Shown piece after piece: positions 1 to 11,016 of a stretch of DNA of 64,000 bases. The notes beneath the pieces were generated by a model, which ran no database searches, was not told where the DNA came from, and saw only the letters and a program-made list of their open reading frames with translations. Positions within the stretch are counted from its first letter, which is position 1, and each line of letters opens with the position of its first letter. Source of the DNA: Verrucomicrobiia bacterium DG1235 (GTDB taxonomy: Bacteria; Verrucomicrobiota; Verrucomicrobiia; Opitutales; Opitutaceae); the NCBI GenBank assembly GCA_000155695.1, contig DS990592.1, positions 1,512,556 to 1,576,555 on the forward strand, in the 5' to 3' direction. The position numbers and the translations under genes were made by a program.

Positions 1-987
1 ATTCGCCGAGGTCTCTTTGCGCGATGTCTTCAGCCCCAGCGGAATCGCAATGCACGCGAACGACAGCACCGCAAAGCCCATCGCGAAGTTTTTGTGAAAC
101 ACCATCTTCGCTTTGAGGAGATTATCCAAAGCCTCCTCGCGAACCGCTCCCGTAGCCGTCGCAGCGATGCCCTCGTACTTCCGGATCTCCCCTTGAAGTT
201 CGTCAAACGTCATCCACGTCAATTTCCGAGCCAAGGTTTCCTTGCCCAAAATCTTCTCCAGCGAAAACGAAAACGGAAACTTCGCCGCCGAAGCCGGGTA
301 GAAGTTCCGCGTCCTGAAATTCTCAGGATCCTCCGCGTCACGATACTCGATCGTCACGCCCTCCGCATCCAGCTGCAACTCCGCGCTATTCTCCAAAAAC
401 GCGAACCTCCCCTTCTCCGCCCGAGCAAAAGTCGTCACCTGACTCTCGCTGTTCAGCTTCCAGATCCAAACATCGTACAGCATCTCGGCTTCCTTCTTGC
501 CGACGTAAATCACCGATCCGGTAAAATCCTTCACGAAAGTCTTCTCCACGATGAAGCCCAGCGGATTCGTCTGGATCGTATTCTTCAGCTCCTGACGGTA
601 CTCCGTCTTCGCCAGAGGACCATAGTAGAAATTAACCACGAGCGACGCCGTCGTACCCAGTATCGCCAAAAGGAATACAGAACTCGACAGCCGGATCACG
701 CTCACTCCCGCCGCACGCAAGGATGTGATTTCATTTTCCGCCGAAAGCCGTCCCATCGTCAGCAAAGCTCCCGTGATAAACCCCATCGGCAAGGCGTAGA
801 CGAAAACAAAGGGAAACAACAACTTCGTCAGCCGAAAGAACGCTCCTACCGTAAGCTGCCCTTCCGCGAGCAGATTGAGCATATCCTTTACCAAACTCAT
901 CGTCAGAATCAGAAACGCGAACATCGCCACCGAAGCCATACAGGAGACGAAAACGTTTTTGAGGATGTAGCGATGGATCAAAGTCAC
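1..987 (-). CDS. LptF/LptG-family lipopolysaccharide export permease (3' end beyond window)
   Basis: This is a YjgP/YjgQ-family inner-membrane permease, a subunit of the ABC transporter that extracts lipopolysaccharide and passes it to the Lpt bridge. The visible 329 residues start TLIHRYILKNVF and contain a first membrane helix near residues 10-32, then FRLTKLLFPFVFVYALPMGF, a long beta-rich periplasmic part (about 115-260) and a returning helix containing FAMGFAVLSFACIAIPLG, as in this family. The C-terminus runs off the left edge. The start must be GTG at 987 (or TTG at 981), because an in-frame TAG lies at 994-996. It is divergent from rlmN. LptF and LptG cannot be told apart from this fragment. 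Confidence 0.85.
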   Translation of the reverse strand, partial: MTLIHRYILKNVFVSCMASVAMFAFLILTMSLVKDMLNLLAEGQLTVGAFFRLTKLLFPFVFVYALPMGFITGALLTMGRLSAENEITSLRAAGVSVIRLSSSVFLLAILGTTASLVVNFYYGPLAKTEYRQELKNTIQTNPLGFIVEKTFVKDFTGSVIYVGKKEAEMLYDVWIWKLNSESQVTTFARAEKGRFAFLENSAELQLDAEGVTIEYRDAEDPENFRTRNFYPASAAKFPFSFSLEKILGKETLARKLTWMTFDELQGEIRKYEGIAATATGAVREEALDNLLKAKMVFHKNFAMGFAVLSFACIAIPLGLKTSRKETSAN

Positions 988-1093
988 GCCCGCCTACACT
1001 TATTGCCCAACTCCCATCCGCAAGCCGAAACCTCAACTCGCCCATCCTTCTTGCCACAGGCCCACCCAAGCCTACAGTCCCTCGCCACCACTC

Positions 1094-2200
1094 ATGAAGT
1101 ACCTTCCGGAAAAGCCTCCCATCTACGGCGAAACGCTCGAATCCCTCCAAGCCCGATTCGCGGAGCTCGGCGAACCCAAATTCCGCGCCAAGCAAGTCCT
1201 CGAGTGGCTCTACAAAAAGCGGGCCGAAACCTGGGACGCCATGACCAACCTCCCCAAGCCGCTCCGCGAGAAACTCGCCGCAGCCTTCGAGATCGCCCCC
1301 TCCAAACGTGTCCTCGCCAAGGAATCCTCCGACGAAACCGAAAAGCTCCTCCTCCAAATGGGCGACAACTCCATGATCGAGACCGTCGTCATCCGCGCCC
1401 CGCAAATCGGCGTCGGACAGGAAAACTCCCGCAAGACCATCTGCATCTCCACCCAAGTCGGCTGCGCCTACGGCTGCAAATTCTGCGCCTCCGGACTCCT
1501 CGGCTGGAAGCGCGACCTCTCCGTCGGAGAAATCGTCTCCCAGCTCATCCACGTCTGCCACATGGAAGACGCCACCACCGAACGCGCCTCCGAAGAAATC
1601 GCCTCCTTCGACAACATCGTCGTCATGGGCATGGGCGAGCCCATGGCCAACTACAAAAACCTCCTCCCCGCCCTCCGCATCCTCAACGCCGACTGGGGAC
1701 TCAACTTCGGCGCCCGTCGCATCACCATCTCCACCTCCGGAGTCGTCCCCCGCATCCTCGAGCTCGCCGACGAACGCGAACAATTCCGCCTCGCCGTCTC
1801 CCTCCACGGCGCCACCAACGAAGTCCGCGACCAAATCATGCCGGTCAACCGCAAGTACCCGCTCGAGAAACTCCTCCCCGCCATCCAAAAATACGCCCAG
1901 ACCAAGGGCCGCATGATCACCCTCGAATTCATCCTCATCGAAGAGATCAACGACACCCTCGAACAAGCCGACGCCCTCACAAAAATAGCCCTCGACCTCA
2001 AAGCCCACGTCAACCTCATCCCCTACAACACCGTCGACGGCCTCGACTGGAAGCGCCCCTCCATCACCCGCCAAGACGTTTTCTACAACCGCCTCAAAAA
2101 CCGCGGCGTCTCCGCAACCATCCGACGCGAAAAAGGCCACGACATCGCCGCCGCCTGCGGCCAGCTCAAACTCAAGACCGAAACCGACCTCGCCAGCTAG
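1094..2200 (+). CDS. rlmN: Dual-specificity 23S rRNA/tRNA adenine C2-methyltransferase RlmN
   Basis: Cytosolic radical-SAM enzyme that methylates C2 of adenosine in 23S rRNA (A2503 in E. coli numbering) and in some tRNAs. The 368 residues match the usual length. The radical-SAM cluster motif CxxxCxxC is at C124, C128 and C131. The conserved GMGEPMANY motif is at about 179-187. The methyl-carrying cysteine pair is present as C117 and C355, the latter in GHDIAAACGQL. The N-terminal accessory domain (KFRAKQVLEWLYKK) is intact. The ATG follows a pyrimidine-rich leader with no Shine-Dalgarno sequence. The gene is divergent from the Lpt permease and about 185 bases upstream of nadE, with a palindromic repeat in that gap. 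Confidence 0.97.
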   Translation: MKYLPEKPPIYGETLESLQARFAELGEPKFRAKQVLEWLYKKRAETWDAMTNLPKPLREKLAAAFEIAPSKRVLAKESSDETEKLLLQMGDNSMIETVVIRAPQIGVGQENSRKTICISTQVGCAYGCKFCASGLLGWKRDLSVGEIVSQLIHVCHMEDATTERASEEIASFDNIVVMGMGEPMANYKNLLPALRILNADWGLNFGARRITISTSGVVPRILELADEREQFRLAVSLHGATNEVRDQIMPVNRKYPLEKLLPAIQKYAQTKGRMITLEFILIEEINDTLEQADALTKIALDLKAHVNLIPYNTVDGLDWKRPSITRQDVFYNRLKNRGVSATIRREKGHDIAAACGQLKLKTETDLAS

Positions 2201-2255
2201 CCCAAGCCACCGAGCCCAAACCTTCCCCCCAAAAAACGAGCTCACGCCACCACCG

Positions 2256-2297
2256 CTGGAACGCGAAACGCGCAACCTTACAAGTTTCGCGCCCCAA
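2256..2297. repeat. Dispersed palindromic intergenic repeat, copy 1
   Basis: A 42-base element whose core is an inverted repeat: arm CGCGAAAC at 2262-2269 and arm GTTTCGCG at 2284-2291 around a 14-base centre. The same element recurs at 39676-39717 with four substitutions across its length. Both copies are preceded by a CCCCCCAAAAAAC run (about 2225-2237 and 39641-39653). It lies between rlmN and nadE. There is no T-tract, so it is not a plain terminator. It resembles REP-like elements in organisation only. Confidence 0.7.
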
Positions 2298-2385
2298 GCG
2301 CCCAGTCGCCCGAATCCCGAGGCGGAGGCTGCATTGACAACTTGCCCTTTCGCCCAAGCTTGTTCCACTCTCTCGCCTCGCAGAC

Positions 2386-4026
2386 ATGAAGATCGGACTC
2401 GCCCAAATAAACACCACCGTAGGAGACCTCGCCGGCAACCAAGCCCTCATCCTCGAGGCTTACCAATCCCTCGCCGCGCAAGGCGCCGAACTCGTAGTAT
2501 TTCCAGAACTCGCCGTCTGCGGCTACCCGCCGCGTGACCTCCTCTTCAAGCGCCGCTTCGTGCCGGACCAGCTAGAAAGCCTCCAGCAAATTGCCGCCCA
2601 GGTCGGATCCATCCCCGCAGTCATCGGCTTCGTCGACCCAAATCCATCCAAATCCGGACGCGACTTCTATAACGCCGCCGCTTTCTGCCAAAACGGAGAA
2701 ATTCAGCAGATCGGCCGCAAAACCCTTCTTCCCACTTACGACGTTTTCGACGAGGACCGCTACTTCGAGCCCGCCAAACTTCCGCTCGTCTTCGAATGGG
2801 ATGGCAAAAAGGTCGGCGTCACCATCTGCGAAGACATTTGGGGAAATACCGACATCTCCCGAGCCCGCTACCCACACGCCCCCGTCGAATACCTAAAGCA
2901 ACAAAACCTCGACCTCCACCTAAACCTGTCCGCCAGCCCCTGGCACTGGGGAGGAAAAGGCGAACAACGCGAAGGCCTCGTCTCCAGCGCTTCTAAAACC
3001 TGCAACTGCCCGACCATCTACGTCAACGCCATCGGAGGAAACGACGAGCTCATCTTCGATGGTCGAAGCATGGTATCCAATTCCTCAGGACAAATCATCG
3101 CCGGCCTCGCCGCATTCTCCGCTGATCTAGCCGTCGTCGACCTCGATAGCGCAAGCGAGGCCATCGCTCCCTCTTTCCGCCAAAACCTCATGGCCAACAT
3201 CGAGGACGCCCTCGTCCTCGGCCTGCGCGACTACGTGCACAAAAGCGGCTTCAAAAAAGCCCTCATCGGACTCTCTGGCGGCATCGATTCCGCCGTCGTC
3301 GCCGCCCTAGCCGCTAAAGCCCTCGGCCCGGAAAACGTCACCGGCGTCAGCCTCCCGTCAGCCATCTCTAGCGACCACTCCAAAAGCGACGCTCAAGACC
3401 TCGCCAAATTCCTCGGCATCCCCTTTCACACCATCGCCATCGCCGACATCGTCTCCGCCGCCGAAGGCACCCTCTCTCCGCTCACTGCCGGCTACGGACG
3501 CGACGTCACCGAGGAAAACATCCAGGCACGCGCCCGAGGCCTCCTCCTAATGGCCCTTTCCAACAAGCTCGGCACCCTCCTGCTTACAACAGGAAACAAA
3601 TCCGAGCTCGCCGTCGGCTACTGCACGCTCTACGGCGACATGTGCGGCGGCCTAGCCGTCATCAGCGACCTGCCAAAAACCAAGGTGTTCGAACTCGCCC
3701 GTTACATGAACCGAGAGAAACCGACCATCCCAGTCAACACCATCGAGAAGCCGCCCAGCGCCGAACTTCGGCCCGACCAGAAGGACGAAGACAGCCTCCC
3801 CCCCTACGACATTCTAGACGGCATCCTCGAAGGCTACGTCGAACGCGGCCTCTCCTCCAAAGACCTCATCGAACAAGGCTACGATTCTGCCGTAGTTAAG
3901 GACATGATACGCAAAGTCGATCTCAACGAATATAAACGCAAACAAGCCGCCCCAGGCCTAAAACTCACCCCGCTCGCCTTCGGCGTCGGCCGCCGTATCC
4001 CCATCGTCCAACGCTACGTCTCCTAG
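2386..4026 (+). CDS. nadE: Glutamine-dependent NAD+ synthetase
   Basis: Catalyses the last step of NAD biosynthesis: ATP-dependent amidation of nicotinate adenine dinucleotide using glutamine-derived ammonia. It is the two-domain form. The N-terminal nitrilase-type glutaminase has the E41-K112-C148 triad ([38 protein letters not shown]). The C-terminal synthetase has the ATP pyrophosphatase loop SGGIDS at 297-302. The length, 546 residues, is typical. The ATG at 2386 begins the nitrilase core ([15 protein letters not shown]), so nothing appears missing. It lies 29 bases upstream of hemL and may be co-transcribed with it. Confidence 0.97.
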   Translation: MKIGLAQINTTVGDLAGNQALILEAYQSLAAQGAELVVFPELAVCGYPPRDLLFKRRFVPDQLESLQQIAAQVGSIPAVIGFVDPNPSKSGRDFYNAAAFCQNGEIQQIGRKTLLPTYDVFDEDRYFEPAKLPLVFEWDGKKVGVTICEDIWGNTDISRARYPHAPVEYLKQQNLDLHLNLSASPWHWGGKGEQREGLVSSASKTCNCPTIYVNAIGGNDELIFDGRSMVSNSSGQIIAGLAAFSADLAVVDLDSASEAIAPSFRQNLMANIEDALVLGLRDYVHKSGFKKALIGLSGGIDSAVVAALAAKALGPENVTGVSLPSAISSDHSKSDAQDLAKFLGIPFHTIAIADIVSAAEGTLSPLTAGYGRDVTEENIQARARGLLLMALSNKLGTLLLTTGNKSELAVGYCTLYGDMCGGLAVISDLPKTKVFELARYMNREKPTIPVNTIEKPPSAELRPDQKDEDSLPPYDILDGILEGYVERGLSSKDLIEQGYDSAVVKDMIRKVDLNEYKRKQAAPGLKLTPLAFGVGRRIPIVQRYVS

Positions 4027-4051
4027 CTTCATCCCTCATCATTCACACTTT
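4027..4051 (+). other. Pyrimidine-rich leader shared with other start regions
   Basis: The 25 bases directly before hemL begin CTTCATCCCTCA. They match, with about five differences, the right arm of the hairpin at 21495-21519 before the carboxyspermidine decarboxylase gene. A weaker relative (CTTCACCATTCACTCTTC) lies at 51981-51998 before surE. All three end only a few bases from an ATG. Function is unknown; each may be a 5' untranslated segment or a degenerate repeat. Confidence 0.35.
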
Positions 4052-4055
4052 AAAA

Positions 4056-5333
<1,278 letters not shown>

Positions 5334-5686
5334 TCGACACCATACGTATTCTAAAGTTCGATACACCTTCCCCACAAGGCAACAAAAGCAAGTACAAGAG
5401 AATCAATGTAAATTGCGTCTCGTTCCCGACCTCCAACCTCGACTCTAGACACGCGAACCATTCCACGAAAAAAACACACGTATATCCGCTAGATCCAGGA
5501 TCAAGTGCGACTAATTCCCCCCTCGGGCAACAACAAGTTCGCAACAGAACTCCCGAAACACGGCATCCTAAAAAGTTGTGGGGGATCCGAACGCGAATCC
5601 AAATAATGAAGACCGCGCTGCCCGTCAAAATCGCAGCAAACTCCAGCCACGCCTAAGGGACCGAAGCTAAAGCTCGCCGCTACAAT
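5334..5686. other. 353-base convergent intergenic gap, nothing recognised
   Basis: Lies between the convergent hemL and tatC genes. I see no strong hairpin followed by a T-tract, no RNA gene and no convincing reading frame. A 106-codon minus-strand frame (5308-5628) has no recognisable composition or motif. Confidence 0.5.
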
Positions 5687-6520
5687 TCAATCTTCATCTT
5701 CTTCCTGTTCCTCGCGCTCGGCCTTCCGGCGCAGCAGCATGCCCGCCACCACAAGCGAAATTTCGTAAAGCACGATCATCGGCAAAGCCATCATGATTTG
5801 GGTGATCGGATCCGGAGGAGTCAGCACTGCCGCAGCTACGAAAAAGAGGACGATCAACAAGCGCCGAAGCGAGCGCAGCTTCTCCAAAGAAACAATATCA
5901 AGATAAACCAGCACCACTGCGATCAGAGGAAACTGGAACGACACCCCCATTCCCAAAACAATCCAAGTGATAAACCCGAAGTAGCTGTCAGGCGACCAGA
6001 TGATCTGAAAGCCCATCATCCGGTTAAACTGCATCGTCACGTCGATCGCCTTCGGCAACAGGCCGAAAAACGCGAACGCGGTGCCCAGCAAAAAGAGAAA
6101 CAAAGCGCTCGCCGAACCGGGCAGCAACAGGCGCTTCTCCTTCCTCGTCAAAGCTGGCGAAAGAAAACGCCCTAGATAGTAAATGAAAACCGGTGACGCC
6201 ACCGTCACTCCCACCAAAAGTCCGATGTGTAACATCGCGGTGAATACGCCCGTCGGGTTCCGAGTCGCAAGTCCGCTAAAAGTCTCCAAGTCCTCCGCGG
6301 TGTAGTTTTCGTTCAGCGGATACATCAGAATCCCCTTAACGTGCTGGATGAAGACGATCGTCAGCACGAAGGCGACAAAGAATACCGCTAGCGGCTTGAT
6401 CAGCGTCCAACGCAGCTCCTCGACATGGTCGAGAAAGCCCATCTTCTTAGGATCGGCCGCCCAATCGAGGTCTTCTTCCTCTTCGTCTGAATCTGAATCT
6501 TTAGGAACTAAATCGCTCAT
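5687..6520 (-). CDS. tatC: Sec-independent (twin-arginine) translocase subunit TatC
   Basis: Polytopic inner-membrane core of the Tat translocase, which recognises twin-arginine signal peptides and exports folded proteins. The 277 residues have an acidic N-terminal tail, then the family hallmark MGFLDHVEELRWTLIKPLAVF (about 27-47), in which the conserved E and R recruit signal peptides. Six hydrophobic segments follow, and the tail is charged (RRKAEREEQEEDED). No tatA/B is in the window. A probable substrate, the RR-signal PhoX-like protein, is encoded about 4.5 kb away at 11017. The gene is divergent from ppdK across 211 bases. Confidence 0.95.
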   Translation of the reverse strand: MSDLVPKDSDSDEEEEDLDWAADPKKMGFLDHVEELRWTLIKPLAVFFVAFVLTIVFIQHVKGILMYPLNENYTAEDLETFSGLATRNPTGVFTAMLHIGLLVGVTVASPVFIYYLGRFLSPALTRKEKRLLLPGSASALFLFLLGTAFAFFGLLPKAIDVTMQFNRMMGFQIIWSPDSYFGFITWIVLGMGVSFQFPLIAVVLVYLDIVSLEKLRSLRRLLIVLFFVAAAVLTPPDPITQIMMALPMIVLYEISLVVAGMLLRRKAEREEQEEDED

Positions 6521-6731
6521 GGCTTACGCAACAAGCCGACCTTTCTGCGCGACCAATTCGCGGCGGGCAATCGCAAATCGTCGCCAAGCTGCCTTCCCTC
6601 AAGCTCCGGCTGAGCAGCATTCCCGTTGACAGACGCCATACCATCACTATGAGGAACCCCTTTTCGAAACTGGGAAGAAGCAATCCCGCCTCTTTCACTC
6701 AACAACATCGCATAACCCAAGCTATCGAAGT

Positions 6732-9548
6732 ATGGCATCCAAAACTACAGCGAAACGCGCAACAGCAGCCAAGAAGGCCGCACGCAAGCCAGCCAAAAAG
6801 GCAGCTAAAAAAGCCCCTCGCAAAGCAGCGGCGAAGAACGTGAAGTACGTCTACTCCTTCGGTCAGAAGACTGATGGCGACGCTACTATGAGAAACCTCC
6901 TCGGCGGCAAGGGCGCGAACCTCGCCGAGATGGCCAAGATCGGCCTTCCAGTTCCTCCAGGCTTCACCATCAGCACTGAGCTCTGCACATACTTCTACGA
7001 CAACGGTCGCACCTACCCAGCTTCGCTTCAGGCAGAGATGGAAGCAGCCGTCGTAAAGATGGAAAAGGAAATGGGCACCAAGTTCGGCGCCACTTCCGGA
7101 ATGCCTCTTCTCGTAGCGGTACGCTCCGGCGCTCGCGACTCCATGCCGGGCATGATGGACACCATCCTCAACCTCGGCCTCAACGACGACGCTGTGGAAG
7201 CCCTCACGAAAGCGACAAACAACCCGCGTTTCGCGTGGGATTGCTACCGTCGTTTCATTCAGATGTACGGAGACGTTGTTCTCGGCGTACAAGCTGGACC
7301 TAACGAAGACGTCGAACCTTTCGAAGGCGTTATCGAGCACTTCAAGCACGAGAAGTACGGCAAGGACATCATCGACTCCGACCTCACCGCGGAAGACCAG
7401 ATGGAGCTCGTCAAGCGCTTCAAGGCTCTCGTCAAGGACCGCACCGGCAAGGGATTCCCAACAGATCCGTGGGATCAGCTTCGCGGAGCGGCCGGCGCCG
7501 TCTTCGGTTCTTGGATGAACGACCGCGCTATCGTCTACCGCCAGAAGTACGGCATCCCAGCAGAATGGGGCACAGCCGTTAACGTTCAGGCCATGGTATT
7601 CGGCAACACCGGCGAAACCTCCGGCTCCGGCGTTGCGTTCACACGCAACCCTGCCAACGGCGCCAACGAATTTTACGGCGAATTCCTCATCAACGCCCAA
7701 GGCGAAGACGTGGTAGCTGGTGTTCGCACGCCAGAGCCAGTGTCCAAGCTTCAGGACGTGATGCCAAAGTCCTACAAGGAGCTCCTCCGCGTTCGCAAGA
7801 AACTCGAAAAGCACTTCAAGGACGTACAGGACGTCGAGTTCACCGTTCAGGAAGGCAAGCTCTACATGCTGCAGACTCGTAACGGCAAGCGCACCGCCGC
7901 TGCCGCTCTCAAGTTCTCCATCGACATGGTTAAGGAGCGTCTCATCAACTGGGAAACAGCGGTCCTCCGCAACCCGGCTGACCAGCTCGACCAGCTCCTC
8001 GCCCCGATCTTCGACACCGCCGAAGTCAAGAAGGCAAAGGTACTGGCCAAGGGCCTCCCAGCAGGTCCAGGCGCGGCTTCCGGCAAGATCTACTTCAACG
8101 CAGAGCGCGCGGTCGACGCAGAAGCTCGCGGCGAAAAGGTTCTCCTCACTCGCGTTGAAACCTCTCCAGAAGACCTGCGCGGAATGATCGCGGCAGAAGG
8201 CATCCTCACCGCTCGCGGTGGCGTATCCTCTCACGCGGCTCTCGTTGCTCGCCAAATGGGCAAGGTTTGCGTCTGTGGCGCGGCGGAGTTGAAAATCAAC
8301 TACGACGACAAGACCCTCACCGTTGGCAAGAGCGTCTTCCACGAAGGCGACTATCTCTCCATCGACGGCACCTCGGGCGAAGTCTACGCTGGCCAGATCA
8401 AGGCTGCTCCTTCCGAAATCATCGACGGCCTCATCAATAACAAGAAGGCCGCTCAGAAGACTGAGAAGTACCAGGACTACATGCAGCTCATGACTTGGTG
8501 CGCCAAGGCAACTCGCCTGCAAGTTCGCACCAACGCCGACACTCCTGAGCAGACCAAGAACGCGATCGCGTTCGGCGCGGAAGGCATCGGCCTCACTCGT
8601 ACCGAGCACATGTTCTTCGAAGGCGACCGTATCGACGCCATGCGCCAGATGATTCTCGCCGACTCTCTCGAAGGCCGCCAGAAGGCTCTCAAGAAGCTCC
8701 TCCCGTACCAGCGCAAGGACTTCTTTGGCATCTTCAAGGCTCTCAAGGGTCTGCCAGCAACCATCCGCCTCTTGGATCCTCCTCTGCACGAGTTCCTTCC
8801 TCACACCAAGGAGCAGCAGATGGACCTCGCTCGCACCCTCGGCATCAAGGTCGAGAAGATCATGCAACGCGTCGCCGAACTCCACGAGTTCAACCCGATG
8901 CTTGGTTTCCGTGGCTGCCGTCTCGCGATCAGCTACCCAGAAATCGCAGAGATGCAGGCTCGCGCCATCTTCGAAGCCGCTGCTCAGTGCGTTAAGAAGA
9001 ACATCCCTGCCAAGCCAGAGGTCATGATCCCGCTCGTCGGCTTCAAGAAGGAGCTCGATATCCAGACCGAGATCGTTCACCGCGTAGCCAAGGAAGTCGA
9101 AGCTGCTAAGGGCGTGAAGCTTTCCTACACTGTCGGCACCATGATCGAAGTTCCTCGCGGCGCCCTCACCGCTGACGAGATCGCCAAAACCGCGGAGTTC
9201 TTCTCCTTCGGCACCAACGACCTCACTCAGACCTGCCTCGGCATGTCTCGCGACGACACCGGTTCTTTCCTAGGCAAGTACCAGGAAATGGAAATCCTCA
9301 CGGCTAATCCGTTCGCATCCATCGACCAAACTGGCGTTGGCCAGCTCGTTACGACCGCGATCGAGAAGGGCCGCAAGACCCGTCCCGGCATGAAGCTCGG
9401 CATCTGTGGCGAGCACGGCGGCGACCCAGCCTCCGTCAAGTTCTGCCACAACGCCGGCCTCACCTACGTATCCTGCTCGCCATTCCGCGTGCCGGTAGCT
9501 CGCCTCTCCGCTGCTCAAGCAGCCATCGAAGAGAAGCGCGCCAAGTAG
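6732..9548 (+). CDS. ppdK: Pyruvate, phosphate dikinase with histone-H1-like N-terminal tail
   Basis: Interconverts pyruvate + ATP + Pi and phosphoenolpyruvate + AMP + PPi in central carbon metabolism. The core begins at about residue 37 ([11 protein letters not shown]) and shows [13 protein letters not shown], the phosphohistidine H501 in [12 protein letters not shown] and the catalytic C892 in [13 protein letters not shown]. The core is the usual length. The first 36 residues are an added lysine/alanine tail ([20 protein letters not shown]). A GTG at 6840 could instead start the core, but the tail is in frame and well composed. Codon use is richer in AAG and GCT than in most neighbours, suggesting high expression. 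A strong terminator follows. Confidence 0.95.
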   Translation: MASKTTAKRATAAKKAARKPAKKAAKKAPRKAAAKNVKYVYSFGQKTDGDATMRNLLGGKGANLAEMAKIGLPVPPGFTISTELCTYFYDNGRTYPASLQAEMEAAVVKMEKEMGTKFGATSGMPLLVAVRSGARDSMPGMMDTILNLGLNDDAVEALTKATNNPRFAWDCYRRFIQMYGDVVLGVQAGPNEDVEPFEGVIEHFKHEKYGKDIIDSDLTAEDQMELVKRFKALVKDRTGKGFPTDPWDQLRGAAGAVFGSWMNDRAIVYRQKYGIPAEWGTAVNVQAMVFGNTGETSGSGVAFTRNPANGANEFYGEFLINAQGEDVVAGVRTPEPVSKLQDVMPKSYKELLRVRKKLEKHFKDVQDVEFTVQEGKLYMLQTRNGKRTAAAALKFSIDMVKERLINWETAVLRNPADQLDQLLAPIFDTAEVKKAKVLAKGLPAGPGAASGKIYFNAERAVDAEARGEKVLLTRVETSPEDLRGMIAAEGILTARGGVSSHAALVARQMGKVCVCGAAELKINYDDKTLTVGKSVFHEGDYLSIDGTSGEVYAGQIKAAPSEIIDGLINNKKAAQKTEKYQDYMQLMTWCAKATRLQVRTNADTPEQTKNAIAFGAEGIGLTRTEHMFFEGDRIDAMRQMILADSLEGRQKALKKLLPYQRKDFFGIFKALKGLPATIRLLDPPLHEFLPHTKEQQMDLARTLGIKVEKIMQRVAELHEFNPMLGFRGCRLAISYPEIAEMQARAIFEAAAQCVKKNIPAKPEVMIPLVGFKKELDIQTEIVHRVAKEVEAAKGVKLSYTVGTMIEVPRGALTADEIAKTAEFFSFGTNDLTQTCLGMSRDDTGSFLGKYQEMEILTANPFASIDQTGVGQLVTTAIEKGRKTRPGMKLGICGEHGGDPASVKFCHNAGLTYVSCSPFRVPVARLSAAQAAIEEKRAK

Positions 9549-9577
9549 TGTTAGCCGTAACAAAAGTTTAACTACAC

Positions 9578-9620
9578 AGCCCTGCTTCCGACACCCGGAG
9601 GCAGGGCTTTTCTTTTTTTT
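9578..9620 (+). terminator. Rho-independent terminator of ppdK
   Basis: Stem AGCCCTGC (9578-9585) pairs with GCAGGGCT (9601-9608), with an inner TCCG/CGGA pairing. It is followed by a tract of T interrupted by a single C, to 9620. It lies 30 bases after the ppdK stop and ends 39 bases before hflX, separating the two genes. Confidence 0.9.
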
Positions 9621-9658
9621 ACCAGGACCTAGCGCCCACTACCTGGAACCCATTTTCC

Positions 9659-10966
9659 ATGTTCGATCTCGAAGATAACAGAAAAAAAGTACAACGCGCC
9701 CTGCTCGTCGGCATCCAAGACTCCAAGATGTCCAGCGAGGATGCGGAACGCCTGCTCGACGAGCTCCAAGAGCTCACCGCCAACCTCGACATTCCCACCG
9801 TCGACCGCGTCGTCGTCAAACTGCGAAAAGCCAATCCCGCCTTCCTCCTCGGCACGGGCAAAGTGCAGGAGCTCATCGCCCACGCCAAGGAAATCGAGGC
9901 AGACGTCATTATCTTCGACGACGAACTCACTCCCGCTCAACAACGCAACTGGGAAGCGGAAGCCAAGATTGCCGTCATCGACCGGCAAGAGATCATCATC
10001 GATATCTTCTCCGAACGCGCACACACCAAGGAAGCCTCCCTCCAAGTCGCCCTCGCTCGCATGGAGTACTCGCTACCGCGCCTGCGCCGGGCATGGACCC
10101 ACCTTTCCCGCCAGCGCGGCGGAGGCACCGGAGCGCGCGGCCAAGGCGAGACCCAGCTCGAAGCAGATAGCCGCATGATTCGCGACCGCATTGCCATCAC
10201 CAAAAAAGAGCTCAAGGAAGTAATCCAGCACCGCCACGTCCAGCGCGCCAAGCGCCTGCGCAAGCCGGTTCCCACCGTCGCCATCGTCGGCTACACCAAC
10301 GCCGGAAAATCCTCCCTGCTCAACACCATGACCGACTCGGACGTGCTCGCGGCTGACAAGCTCTTCGCCACCCTCGACCCCACCACCCGCCGCCTCGAAC
10401 TCGACAACAGCCAGCACGTCCTCGTCACCGATACCGTCGGCTTCGTCCGCCGCCTTCCCCACCGTCTCGTCGAAGCCTTCAAGGCAACCCTCGAAGAAGC
10501 CGTCGTAGCCGATTTGCTGATACACGTCGTCGACGTCACCAACCCCGACGCCGAGAAACACTTTCAGACCACCATGGAAGTTCTCAAGGAGATCGAAGCC
10601 GACAAGAACCCCATGCTCGTCGTCTTCAACAAAATCGACGCCCTCGAGGATCCCAGCGACCGCGAGCGATTCATGTTCACCCACAAGGACGCCCTCTACA
10701 TCAGCGCCAACACCGGCGAAGGCATTGCAGAGCTCAAGGAAACCATAGCCCACCACCTAAACGCCAAGTTCAAATCCAAAGAGCTGCTGATCCCCCACGA
10801 ACGCTACGACGTAATTTCAAAGCTCCACAGCAGCGGGGGCATTCGAGTCCAGGAAACTCAAGACGACGGCGTCTACATCGAAGGCATCTTTCCCCCTGCC
10901 CTCGACGGCCTCATCGAGCCCTTCATTCAAAAACGCCAGACAGTCCCGGACGATACGAAATCGTAA
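9659..10966 (+). CDS. hflX: Ribosome-associated GTPase HflX
   Basis: GTPase of the Obg-HflX group that binds 50S/70S ribosomes and in several bacteria splits stalled or stressed ribosomes. The 435 residues have the N-terminal HflX domain (GTGKVQELIAHAKEIEADVI at about 65-84), the linker motif RGGGTGARGQGETQLE, and the G domain with P-loop GYTNAGKSS (211-219), switch region LFATLDPTTR, DTVGFVRRLP and NKID. The ATG follows the ppdK terminator by 38 bases, so the gene has its own promoter. No hfq or mutL neighbour is present. Confidence 0.95.
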   Translation: MFDLEDNRKKVQRALLVGIQDSKMSSEDAERLLDELQELTANLDIPTVDRVVVKLRKANPAFLLGTGKVQELIAHAKEIEADVIIFDDELTPAQQRNWEAEAKIAVIDRQEIIIDIFSERAHTKEASLQVALARMEYSLPRLRRAWTHLSRQRGGGTGARGQGETQLEADSRMIRDRIAITKKELKEVIQHRHVQRAKRLRKPVPTVAIVGYTNAGKSSLLNTMTDSDVLAADKLFATLDPTTRRLELDNSQHVLVTDTVGFVRRLPHRLVEAFKATLEEAVVADLLIHVVDVTNPDAEKHFQTTMEVLKEIEADKNPMLVVFNKIDALEDPSDRERFMFTHKDALYISANTGEGIAELKETIAHHLNAKFKSKELLIPHERYDVISKLHSSGGIRVQETQDDGVYIEGIFPPALDGLIEPFIQKRQTVPDDTKS

Positions 10967-11016
10967 CTCAGGATTCGTTCGACTCCGGCCCGCGTTTTAA
11001 CTAAACCTCCCTGCCA

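Noticed and set aside
731-2368. Long minus-strand frame of 545 codons opposite rlmN, and a 747-codon plus frame at 94-2337
   Set aside because: Both are by-products of the C-ending codon bias of the real genes. They have low-complexity Gly/Asp- or Arg/Pro-rich translations, while rlmN and the Lpt permease have full family motifs.
6699-9080. 793-codon minus-strand frame opposite ppdK
   Set aside because: Antisense shadow of a highly biased gene; the translation has no domain and ppdK is unambiguous.
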